64,000 bases of DNA from assembly GCF_900111035.1 (NCBI RefSeq), contig NZ_FOFU01000001.1:318558-382557 (forward strand), given 5' to 3'. Origin of the DNA: Treponema bryantii. Lineage in GTDB: Bacteria > Spirochaetota > Spirochaetia > Treponematales > Treponemataceae. The notes under the pieces are model-generated. The model saw nothing but the letters and a program-made list of their open reading frames with translations. It was not told where the DNA came from and did no database searches. The position numbers were made by a program, and so were the translations under genes. Shown here in pieces: positions 51,914 through 59,072 of the stretch (the first letter of the stretch is position 1; each line of letters begins with the position of its first letter).

Positions 51914-51937
51914 AAATTTAAATACAAGGCTACATCG
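51894..51937. promoter_or_regulatory. Inverted repeat flanking the flaA promoter -10
   Basis: CGATGTA (51894-51900) and TACATCG (51931-51937) are perfect 7-bp arms 30 bases apart, one in the spacer and one after the transcription start. It could be a looping operator or chance. Confidence 0.35.
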
Positions 51938-51962
51938 AATTAGTATAAAAAAGGAGCTTCAA

Positions 51963-53051
51963 ATGAAGAAGACTTTTGGTTTAATTGCAGCTGCTATGCT
52001 GCTTGTTGGTGGGGTTGCTTTCGCTGATGAAGCTACACTCATCGATTTTACTATGCTGGATGCTGACTGCTGTGCAGATGACAATGGAAATGCAACTCAG
52101 AACGGCAGAACAGTAATGGACTACTCTGTAAGCGCTGGTGCAACTTTCACCGAAGATCAGAAGGATCTTATGAAAACTTCATTGGCACTGCCAGAATGGG
52201 AAGTTAAGCTGAACTCATCTGCAAAGACAGTTCAGAGCTTGGCTGACTCAACAGTTGTTGCCGCTCCTGTAAAAGGTGAAGCAGATGTTCCTTTTGCTGG
52301 AAAGAACGTAATGGGTGTACGCATCGTATTCCCTACATGGAACTCAAATGCAAATGCTCGCATCGTTCCTCCGTTCGATATTCCTGCATACGAGCCACTT
52401 GCTCAGGCAGATGAAAATGGTACTCGCCAGGAACCAACTGATGAAGAAAAAGCAAGCGGAAAAACTCTTTTTGAAGATGGATACGGTGTTGTAAAGAATG
52501 TTGGAACAGTAAAAGCTATTTCTGTTACAACAATGGGTATGAACTACCCACATGGACTTTATGTTCTTATGTCAGATAACGACGGTATTGAAAGACGTTA
52601 CTTCATGGGTTACCTTGGTTTCGATGGATGGAAAGAACTCCGCTGGAACAACCCACAGTACATTTCTGAAATCCGTAACCGCGAAATCCGCGTATATCCA
52701 ATCTATCCACGTGGACTTCCTTTCGTTAAGTTCCAGGGCTTCCAGGTAACACGTGATGCTGCTCACATCGGTGGCGACTTCATTGGTTACTTCAAGGACG
52801 TAAAGATTATTTACGACAAGGCTCTTCTTACTAGCGACCGCGACATTGCTGATGAAGACCTCTGGGGAATCATTGGTAAGAAAGAAAAGGCTCGCCAGAA
52901 TGCAGAAATGCAGAGATTCGGTAACAAACAGGTTAACCGCTACCTCGAGAAGGCTAAGCTTGCTACTGAAGATGAATTCACATCAAGCTTGAACGAAGGA
53001 TCTGGATCTAACGCTCAGAGCAACGGTGGACAGGCAGCAGACGCTAAATAA
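51963..53051 (+). CDS. flaA: Flagellar filament outer-layer (sheath) protein FlaA
   Basis: The 362 residues begin with a signal peptide (cleavage near VAFA-DE). They contain the long FlaA body, with the conserved VMGVRIVFPTWNSNANARIVPPFDIPAYEP region (given by its start and end), VKAISVTTMGMNYPHGLYVLM, FVKFQGFQVTRDAAHIGGDF and DEDLWGI near the C-terminus. FlaA sheathes the FlaB core of the periplasmic flagella and is exported by Sec. Strong AAGGAG, a consensus promoter and a good terminator suggest a highly expressed single-gene unit. A low-complexity tail (GSGSNAQSNGGQAADA) ends it. Confidence 0.97.
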   Translation: MKKTFGLIAAAMLLVGGVAFADEATLIDFTMLDADCCADDNGNATQNGRTVMDYSVSAGATFTEDQKDLMKTSLALPEWEVKLNSSAKTVQSLADSTVVAAPVKGEADVPFAGKNVMGVRIVFPTWNSNANARIVPPFDIPAYEPLAQADENGTRQEPTDEEKASGKTLFEDGYGVVKNVGTVKAISVTTMGMNYPHGLYVLMSDNDGIERRYFMGYLGFDGWKELRWNNPQYISEIRNREIRVYPIYPRGLPFVKFQGFQVTRDAAHIGGDFIGYFKDVKIIYDKALLTSDRDIADEDLWGIIGKKEKARQNAEMQRFGNKQVNRYLEKAKLATEDEFTSSLNEGSGSNAQSNGGQAADAK

Positions 53052-53072
53052 TTAGTCTGTTGATTTGATTAC

Positions 53073-53124
53073 ACGCCTTGGAAAGTTATTTGTAAATGGT
53101 AATTTTCCAGGGCGTATTTTTTTT
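53073..53124 (+). terminator. flaA terminator
   Basis: ACGCCTTGGAAA (53073-53084) pairs with TTTCCAGGGCGT (ending 53115) over 12 bp with one G-U, followed by eight T's. Confidence 0.85.
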
Positions 53125-53145
53125 AACCTTTAACGGATTTTACTT

Positions 53146-54393
53146 ATGGAAACTGCAAACTTAATTTCTAAAAAACAAATCAGAGAAATTTATGAATCCT
53201 ATACAGATTATTTCAATGAAATAATGTCAAAGGTAATAGAACGCCTTCAGCAGAATATAAAGCTTTCTGCACAGCCAACCTATAAAAGCCGTGTTAAAAG
53301 CTTTGACAGTTATTTTAAGAAGGTGCTTCGCTTAAAGCCTGATCAGATGGAAGAAACAAAATCTCTCATATACCTTACTGATATGATGGGTATAAGAATG
53401 ATTTGTGCCTTTCTTGAAGATATCAATATAGGTCTTGAACAGATTAAAAAGCTTTTTGAAATTAAGGAAGTAGAAGTAAAAGGTGCAGAGAAGAAGTTCT
53501 CTGAATTCGGATATGAATCTATTCATGTTCTGGTAAAGATTCCTCCAGAGTTTTTGCCTCCTCTTGAAGGTAAGTATGAAGGTCTTGCTCCAATTTCTGA
53601 CGAGCTTGTTTGTGAAATTCAGATTAGAACAATTCTTCAGGATGCATGGGCAGAAGTGGAACATGAGCTCATTTATAAGATTGAGTTTAATCCTTTTGAT
53701 ATTCCATTACGCCGTAAGCTTGCATCTATAAATGCATCTCTTACACTTGCAGATATAACATTCCAGGAAATCCGTGATTATCAGAATAAACTTCAGCGCG
53801 AACTTGATGAAAGACGACGTTCTTTCTACAGCCTTGCCGATGGTTTCTTAAACGAGAAAACAGAAAAGAAAGAAGAAGATATTAACCGTGTAAGTCCATT
53901 TGTACAGGGCACAATAGATGATCTTCTGCTTAAGGCAATTGAAGCTCATAATGACGGGCATCTTTCCGAAGCAGTTGATATTTATACAAGAATTATTGAT
54001 GCTGTTCCAGATACAGATAAAAATGTACTGGCTGTAATCCGTAAGCACCGTGGTATGGCCTTCTTTGCTATGAATAAACTGGATGATGCTCTGGAAGACT
54101 TTCAGAAGAGTATTGAAGCAGATCCTAAGGCTTTCCGTTCTTATTATTATAAGGGTATTGTTTATTCAATCCTTAAGAAGTATAAGGAAGCTATAGAGTG
54201 CTATACTAAATCTCTTGAAATCAACGAGTTCCAGGCTCATACTAATTTCCGCCGTGCAATGGCATATTATGAACTTGGTGAATACGAGCAGTCTATGAAC
54301 GACCTGGACGTTGCTCTTAAACTTGGAATGAATCCGGATGAATGCAAGCCTTTACAGGAAAAGCTTGTTAAAAAGTTCGGAATGAATATGTAA
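53146..54393 (+). CDS. RelA/SpoT-type alarmone synthetase fused to TPR repeats
   Basis: Residues 20-240 form a (p)ppGpp synthetase without HD hydrolase or regulatory domains. RVKSFDSYFKK is the ATP-binding RxK loop, TDMMGIRMIC the catalytic aspartate strand, GYESIHV the G loop and EIQIRTILQDAWAEVEHELIYK the terminal motif (given in two parts). These residues look intact. Residues 265-415 are about four TPR repeats (NDGHLSEAVDIYTRIIDAVP, KKYKEAIECYTKSLEINEF), giving 415 residues in all. Small alarmone synthetases are usually about 200-250 residues, so the TPR part may set where or when it acts. There is no clear ribosome site before the ATG. Confidence 0.88.
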   Translation: METANLISKKQIREIYESYTDYFNEIMSKVIERLQQNIKLSAQPTYKSRVKSFDSYFKKVLRLKPDQMEETKSLIYLTDMMGIRMICAFLEDINIGLEQIKKLFEIKEVEVKGAEKKFSEFGYESIHVLVKIPPEFLPPLEGKYEGLAPISDELVCEIQIRTILQDAWAEVEHELIYKIEFNPFDIPLRRKLASINASLTLADITFQEIRDYQNKLQRELDERRRSFYSLADGFLNEKTEKKEEDINRVSPFVQGTIDDLLLKAIEAHNDGHLSEAVDIYTRIIDAVPDTDKNVLAVIRKHRGMAFFAMNKLDDALEDFQKSIEADPKAFRSYYYKGIVYSILKKYKEAIECYTKSLEINEFQAHTNFRRAMAYYELGEYEQSMNDLDVALKLGMNPDECKPLQEKLVKKFGMNM

Positions 54394-54432
54394 AAAAATA
54401 TTAAAAAAATTAAAAAAAAGAGACTTAAGCTA

Positions 54433-54461
54433 TTGACGAAACTTTACGTCTCTGATATATT
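54433..54461 (+). promoter_or_regulatory. tRNA-Glu promoter
   Basis: TTGACG (54433-54438), 17 bases, TATATT (54456-54461), 23 bases before the tRNA. Confidence 0.7.
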
Positions 54462-54484
54462 CTTAAAAGTCAGAAATGACTTAT

Positions 54485-54556
54485 GTCTCCTTCGTCTAGT
54501 GGTTAGGACATCGGGTTTTCATCCCGACAACAGCAGTTCAATTCTGCTAGGAGATG
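54485..54556 (+). tRNA. tRNA-Glu (anticodon TTC)
   Basis: Acceptor arms GTCTCCT and AGGAGAT pair (one G-U). The anticodon arm TCGGG-TTTTCAT-CCCGA gives anticodon TTC. T arm GCAG-TTCAATT-CTGC and discriminator G at 54556. CCA is not encoded. Confidence 0.94.
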
Positions 54557-54559
54557 TAC

Positions 54560-54594
54560 AAGCCTTGTAACGTCAGTTGCAAGGCTTTTTTTTT
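54560..54594 (+). terminator. tRNA-Glu terminator abutting the helicase gene
   Basis: AAGCCTTG and CAAGGCTT form an 8-bp stem with a 12-base loop, followed by T's to 54594. The next start codon lies 3-18 bases further on. Confidence 0.8.
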
Positions 54595-54611
54595 AGGTGG
54601 TGGGAAAAAAC

Positions 54612-57065
54612 GTGGAAATTTCTAAATACTTATCTGATTCTGCCAGACAGACGATAAAGGCTGCAGTAAAGGAAGCAGGCGGAAATGAAGTTTTCTTTAC
54701 AGGTGATATTACCAGTAACGGTCTTGTTGAATCTGTTAAAATCGGCTCACGAGGCAATTCCCACACTGTTCCTGTCAATTTCCACGACGCACGAAATACA
54801 TCAGTTTTAATTCATAATCATCCAAGTGGAAATCTTCTTCCGTCTGAAGCTGATCTAAATGTTGCTGCCGGTGCTTCTGAAAATGGCTGCGGCTTTTATA
54901 TCATCAACAATTCGGCTACAGAAATTTATGTTGTTGTTGAACCTGTGCTTCCTCATGTTGCAAAAAAAGTAAATGAAGACGAAGCCGGGGAATATATTTC
55001 TGAGGGCGGCCCTTTATCTAAAATCTCAGATTCTTTTGAAGAGCGTCCTGTCCAGGTTGAACTTCTTAAGCAGATTGTAAATGCTTTTAATGATGATAAA
55101 ATTGCAGTTTTTGAAGCTGGGACTGGAGTTGGAAAATCTTATTCTTATCTGATTCCTTCTGCCTTGTGGGCACTTACAAATCGTGAAAAGGTTATAATCT
55201 CTACCGGAACAATAAATCTTCAACAGCAGTTATGTGAAAAAGATGTTCCTGCTGTAGAAAAAATTATTGGAAAGAAAATCAAATATGTTCTGATGAAAGG
55301 CCGTCAGAATTATGTCTGCCTGCGTCGCCTTAATGATGCGGCTTCAATTCTCGATTTATTTGAAGGTGAGGGTGATGAACTTAAAAAAATTGCCGAATGG
55401 GCTCAGTCTTCACCTACAGGAAGCCGAAGTGATCTTTCCTTTATGCCTACTGAAAATATATGGTCAAAAGTAAATTCAGAAAGTGATGCCTGCATGGGAA
55501 TGCGCTGTCCTTATCATAATGACTGTTTTGTCATGAAGGTAAGAAAGGAAGCTGCGGGTGCAAATCTGATTATTGTAAATCACCATCTGTTGTTTGCTGA
55601 TATTGAATCAAGGTTAAGTGGTGCAGGTTATGATGATGCTGCCGTACTTCCTCCATATCGTCATATAATTTTTGATGAGGCTCATGGAATTGAAAATGCT
55701 GCAACAAGTTTTTTCAGTGAAAGTGTAAACAGATTTAAAATCAATAAACTTGTAAATCAGATGTATCGCCATAGAAAGAATTCTGAGGCTGGACATTTAT
55801 GTAGTCTGGCTATCCTTTCTGCAAATGAAGAAAAAGCTGGAGATGCTTTTGAGTTTACAAATAAAATAAAACTTGCCCTTACTAATGTTGAAATAACAGC
55901 TAAGGATTTACTGACCAATGATTATACAATGCGGCTTTATGAAGGTACGGCCAGAAATTTCGGACCTTTCCTTGTAGCCGTTGGTGAACTTACTCGTGCA
56001 CTCGGTGCTTTTGCAGATTTAATCAGAATAGTTATGGAAGGTGTAAGCGATGACGATAAGGATGCTCCATGCTATTGGGAATCAAAAACAATTCTGCGCC
56101 ATCTTGATAGTTATGTAATTCTTTTGAAAAACTTTCCTATGTGGGATGAGAAAAAGGATGATGTATTCTGGATTCAGAAAAAAAGACTTCCGCCGGATAT
56201 GATTCGCGATGGCGGAGATCCTGAATATGTAATTCTTACACAGACTCCTCTTGATATTTCACATCTGATGAATGACGGTGTTTTTGAACAGATGTCCAGT
56301 GTAGTATGTACTTCTGCCACCTTAAAAACAGGCAGGGATTATTCTTACTGGATGCGCCGTACAGGTGTAACACTCGCTGGTGAAGATAGAATCATAAAAG
56401 GGGAGTTTCCTTCACCATTCCCATACAATAAAAATATGCTTTTTGCTGTTCCGAATGACGCACCGTTACCGGATAACATTCAGTATCAGCAGTATATAGA
56501 AATGGCTCTTCCCCGATTGATTCAGGCTGCTGCTGGTCGTACTCTGGTGCTTTTTACTTCTTATGAATCACTCAAGAGTGCTCATCGTACGGTTGTTGCC
56601 TGTATGCGTGGATTCCCTGGCAGAATCATGAAGCAGGGCGATGACGATAATTCAAAACTTCTTGAAGCTTTTAAAAAAGAAAATGAAAGCGTTCTTTTTG
56701 CAACCGATTCTTTCTGGCAGGGAGTAGATATTCCTGGAGAATCCTTATCTCAGGTTATTATAGTAAAGCTTCCTTTTACTGTTCCTAATGATCCTGTATT
56801 TGTTGCCCGTGCAGAAGCTATTGAAAAAAGAGGCGGCAGCTCATTTATGGAACTGAGTGTCCCAGAAGCCGTAATAAAATTCAGACAGGGTATAGGACGT
56901 CTTATACGCCGTTCTGATGATAAAGGTGTAGTAGTAGTACTTGATCGCCGTATTTATGAAAAACGTTATGGCAGCTGGTTTATTGCCAGTATGCCGGAAT
57001 GTAAAAAGGTTTATGAGCCTTTATCTGATATAACTGATAGAATAAATTCCTTTATTTTTAACTGA
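54612..57065 (+). CDS. JAMM/RadC-like domain fused to DinG-type helicase
   Basis: Residues 1-125 resemble a RadC/JAB metalloprotease, with the metal motif LIHNHPSGNLLPSEAD (HxH, then SxxD). Residues 140-817 are a DinG/XPD helicase: Walker A EAGTGVGKSYSYLIP, four iron-sulfur cysteines (NYVC, DAC, MRC, NDC), DEAH box FDEAHGIE and motif VI QGIGRLIRR. DinG unwinds R-loops and damaged replication forks. The JAMM part could remove a ubiquitin-like or peptide modifier, or merely bind DNA as RadC may. GGTGGTGGG precedes GTG 54612; GTG 54597 is an alternative. Confidence 0.85.
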   Translation: MEISKYLSDSARQTIKAAVKEAGGNEVFFTGDITSNGLVESVKIGSRGNSHTVPVNFHDARNTSVLIHNHPSGNLLPSEADLNVAAGASENGCGFYIINNSATEIYVVVEPVLPHVAKKVNEDEAGEYISEGGPLSKISDSFEERPVQVELLKQIVNAFNDDKIAVFEAGTGVGKSYSYLIPSALWALTNREKVIISTGTINLQQQLCEKDVPAVEKIIGKKIKYVLMKGRQNYVCLRRLNDAASILDLFEGEGDELKKIAEWAQSSPTGSRSDLSFMPTENIWSKVNSESDACMGMRCPYHNDCFVMKVRKEAAGANLIIVNHHLLFADIESRLSGAGYDDAAVLPPYRHIIFDEAHGIENAATSFFSESVNRFKINKLVNQMYRHRKNSEAGHLCSLAILSANEEKAGDAFEFTNKIKLALTNVEITAKDLLTNDYTMRLYEGTARNFGPFLVAVGELTRALGAFADLIRIVMEGVSDDDKDAPCYWESKTILRHLDSYVILLKNFPMWDEKKDDVFWIQKKRLPPDMIRDGGDPEYVILTQTPLDISHLMNDGVFEQMSSVVCTSATLKTGRDYSYWMRRTGVTLAGEDRIIKGEFPSPFPYNKNMLFAVPNDAPLPDNIQYQQYIEMALPRLIQAAAGRTLVLFTSYESLKSAHRTVVACMRGFPGRIMKQGDDDNSKLLEAFKKENESVLFATDSFWQGVDIPGESLSQVIIVKLPFTVPNDPVFVARAEAIEKRGGSSFMELSVPEAVIKFRQGIGRLIRRSDDKGVVVVLDRRIYEKRYGSWFIASMPECKKVYEPLSDITDRINSFIFN

Positions 57066-57114
57066 AAATAAAGTATAATACATATCAGATTTTTTGATTT
57101 TCTGGAGCCGATAT

Positions 57115-57876
57115 ATGTCTCACTTTCTGACTATTTTATGCTTATTTTCTATGGTAATTCCTGCAAGTATTGCGAATATATTTGCATATCCTGTAAGCAA
57201 AAAACTTAGTGTCAGAATCTCTGATTATATTGTAAAGGTTCTTGCTCCTCGTCTTTTTGCAATTCTTTATACTTATAGACATTTCCATTTCTGGGGCTAC
57301 GAGGATAAAAAAGATTCTCTCCCTGAAAACTTTATTCTGATTTCAAATCACCAGAGTCTTCTTGATATTCCTGTTTTTATGAAATTCTTTGAAGGACAGG
57401 AAGTTCGTTTTATAGCAAAGGATACTCTTGGAAGACATATTCCGCTTGTTTCAGAAATGCTTCGTGCTCAGGAGCATTGTCTTATTCCTCGTAAGGCAAA
57501 ACCAATGGAAGCAATGCGTTATATTTCTGATTTTGGAAAACGTGTTGTAGCACGAAAACAGATTCCAATTCTGTATCCGGAAGGATCTCGTACACGTGAT
57601 GGTAATGTTGGAAAGTTCTTTTCTGCCGGTTTCCGTCAGCTTTCAGAATCGACAGGACTCCCTGTTGTTGTATGTGCACTTGATGGCGGCTGGCAGCTTC
57701 GTGATTTAAGAAAGCTTGTTACAAACCTTAAAAACGGCTGTTACCGTGTAAAGATTCTTAGAATATATGATTCTCCAACAACAAAGGAAGAATGTAATCA
57801 GATTCTTGAAGAATCAAGAATGCTTATGCAGCAGCAGCTTGAATACTGGCGAAAGCTGCCATCTGATAAGAAATAG
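57115..57876 (+). CDS. plsC: 1-acyl-sn-glycerol-3-phosphate acyltransferase
   Basis: The 253 residues contain the acyltransferase blocks SNHQSLLDIPVF (HxxxxD), the FIAKDTLGRHIPLV region, and YPEGSRTRDG (PEGS). The first 40 residues have one or two membrane-associated helices. It transfers a fatty acyl group to lysophosphatidic acid to make phosphatidic acid for membrane lipids. GGAG precedes ATG 57115; the longer reading from TTG 57094 lacks a ribosome site. Confidence 0.93.
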   Translation: MSHFLTILCLFSMVIPASIANIFAYPVSKKLSVRISDYIVKVLAPRLFAILYTYRHFHFWGYEDKKDSLPENFILISNHQSLLDIPVFMKFFEGQEVRFIAKDTLGRHIPLVSEMLRAQEHCLIPRKAKPMEAMRYISDFGKRVVARKQIPILYPEGSRTRDGNVGKFFSAGFRQLSESTGLPVVVCALDGGWQLRDLRKLVTNLKNGCYRVKILRIYDSPTTKEECNQILEESRMLMQQQLEYWRKLPSDKK

Positions 57877-57910
57877 ATTCTGAAATAAAATAGTGAAAGC
57901 AAAAAAAAAA

Positions 57911-57944
57911 GACCGTACGTTTCATGATTACGTACGGTCTTTTT
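57911..57944. terminator. Bidirectional terminator after plsC
   Basis: GACCGTACGT and ACGTACGGTC form a perfect 10-bp stem with a 9-base loop. Ten A's precede it and five T's follow, so it should stop transcription from both sides. Confidence 0.85.
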
Positions 57945-57980
57945 GTGTCGGTAAGCATAACTTACCTCTGAGCCATTATG

Positions 57981-58030
57981 TCGATAATCCTAAAACGACC
58001 CTTTCGGCTCGTTTTTTAACGGATTTTCGA
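57981..58030. other. Two-tier hairpin near the zinc ribbon gene
   Basis: Outer arms TCGATAATCC (57981-57990) and GGATTTTCGA (58021-58030) match at nine of ten pairs. The inner arms AAAACGA (57992-57998) and TCGTTTT (58009-58015) match fully around CC-CTTTC-GG. It may be the plus-strand end of plsC or a 3' structure of the zinc ribbon message. Confidence 0.4.
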
Positions 58031-58054
58031 TTATAGGCAAGTAAAAACTAAAGA

Positions 58055-58228
58055 TTATTTGAAATCTTTAGGTCTTCTTTCAACACGTTTGCATTTCTGG
58101 CATTCTGCCTGATTCTTAAGTCTACCATTTTCAATCATGGTCTTCATTATGATTTCGCCACCACAGTCAGGGCAAATGAATTTTTGTGTTGCAACAGTTG
58201 TACGAGAGTTTTTACTAGCTCCAGCCAT
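58055..58228 (-). CDS. Small zinc ribbon protein
   Basis: This 57-residue protein has a CPDC / CQKC zinc ribbon (about residues 20-46) and a basic C-terminus ending in RRPKDFK. GGAGG precedes ATG 58228, and a TTGACA-N17-TATTAT promoter lies upstream. The ORF could be read from 58258, but the first ten codons would precede the ribosome site. Its size and charge suggest a ribosome- or RNA-associated protein. I do not recognise a family member. Confidence 0.75.
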   Translation of the reverse strand: MAGASKNSRTTVATQKFICPDCGGEIIMKTMIENGRLKNQAECQKCKRVERRPKDFK

Positions 58229-58260
58229 TATGTGCCTCCAATCGAATATTCGTAACAAAT

Positions 58261-58289
58261 ATAATAATGAGATAAGGCGCTAGTGTCAA
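58261..58289 (-). promoter_or_regulatory. Promoter of the zinc ribbon gene
   Basis: On the minus strand TTGACA (58289-58284), 17 bases, TATTAT (58266-58261), divergent from the rpsT promoter. Confidence 0.7.
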
Positions 58290-58319
58290 TAATTCAAATC
58301 ACAAAAATCGAAACTTTCA

Positions 58320-58348
58320 TTGACACAAAATATGTAATTTGATAGTAT
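58320..58348 (+). promoter_or_regulatory. rpsT promoter
   Basis: TTGACA (58320-58325), 17 bases, TAGTAT (58343-58348), 36 bases before the TTG start codon. Confidence 0.7.
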
Positions 58349-58384
58349 GAACAACAGTTAACTATATTTTTTGGGGGTCTCCAA

Positions 58385-58660
58385 TTGGCAGGCAAAAAAT
58401 CATCTGCAGAAAAAAGACACGCACAGAGCGAAGTTCGCAGACTTCATAATAAAGCAATCAAGAGTACTTGCAGAACTTATGCAAAGCAGTTTGTAGAAGC
58501 AGTTCAGGCTAAAGACCAGAAACTCGCAGAAGAAAAATACAAGCAGCTCCAGAAGGAACTTGATACTGCTCGCAGCAAGGGTGTTTTGAAGAGAAATGCT
58601 GTGTCTCGCAAGAAGTCAAGAATGATGAATCTTTATAATGCTACATTTGCAGCAAAATAA
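58385..58660 (+). CDS. rpsT: 30S ribosomal protein S20
   Basis: The 91-residue basic protein shows the S20 pattern: MAGKKSSAEKRHAQSEVRRLHNKAIKS at the start (here in part) and RSKGVLKRNAVSRKKSRMMNL near the end. S20 binds 16S rRNA early in 30S assembly. The start is TTG preceded by GGGGG. E. coli rpsT likewise uses a rare TTG start, which links to its autoregulation. A single-gene unit with its own promoter and strong terminator. Confidence 0.97.
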   Translation: MAGKKSSAEKRHAQSEVRRLHNKAIKSTCRTYAKQFVEAVQAKDQKLAEEKYKQLQKELDTARSKGVLKRNAVSRKKSRMMNLYNATFAAK

Positions 58661-58683
58661 CATTTTTGATTAATGCATTATAG

Positions 58684-58721
58684 AAAACCAGTTGAAATAA
58701 TTTTCAACTGGTTTTTTTTTT
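58684..58721 (+). terminator. rpsT terminator
   Basis: AAAACCAGTTGAAA and TTTTCAACTGGTTTT form a long stem with a short loop and a ten-T tail. Confidence 0.9.
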
Positions 58722-58760
58722 ACTTTCTGTGTTATAATAAATTAAACAGGAGATTACAAA

Positions 58761-59072
58761 ATGTCAGATTCAAAAATAACTAAAAGTGATTTAGTTGATG
58801 CAGTTTATAAATCAACTGATATCGAAAAGCAGATCATTCAGAATGTAATAGACAGTTTTTTATTACAGACAAGAGAGGCTTTGGAACAAGGCTCAACAAT
58901 TGAATTACGGGGCTTTGGAACCTTTGAGGCAAGACTTCGTAAAGGTAGAGCAGTTGCTCGAAATCCTAAAACAGGTGAAAAACTCAGTGTAGCGCCTCAT
59001 TATGTTGCGGCTTTCCGTGCTGGACAAATCTTAAAGGACAAGCTCTGGAATCTAAAAAAAGATGAAAAATAA
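58761..59072 (+). CDS. HU-family DNA-binding protein
   Basis: The 103-residue protein is a typical HU/IHF fold: KSDLVDAVYKSTDIEKQIIQ, IELRGFGTFEARLRKGRAVARNPKTGEKLSVAP and a basic tail. It bends DNA and compacts the nucleoid. The N-terminal 8 residues and KLWNLKKDEK tail extend beyond the 90-residue core. CAGGAG precedes the ATG. It overlaps lnt by 11 bases. Confidence 0.95.
   Translation: MSDSKITKSDLVDAVYKSTDIEKQIIQNVIDSFLLQTREALEQGSTIELRGFGTFEARLRKGRAVARNPKTGEKLSVAPHYVAAFRAGQILKDKLWNLKKDEK

Noticed and set aside
54597-54611. GTG codons at 54597 and 54600 as the start of the JAMM-DinG gene
   Set aside because: They sit 3-6 bases after the tRNA-Glu terminator T-run and overlap the likely ribosome site GGTGGTGGG that serves GTG 54612. 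The choice is not certain.
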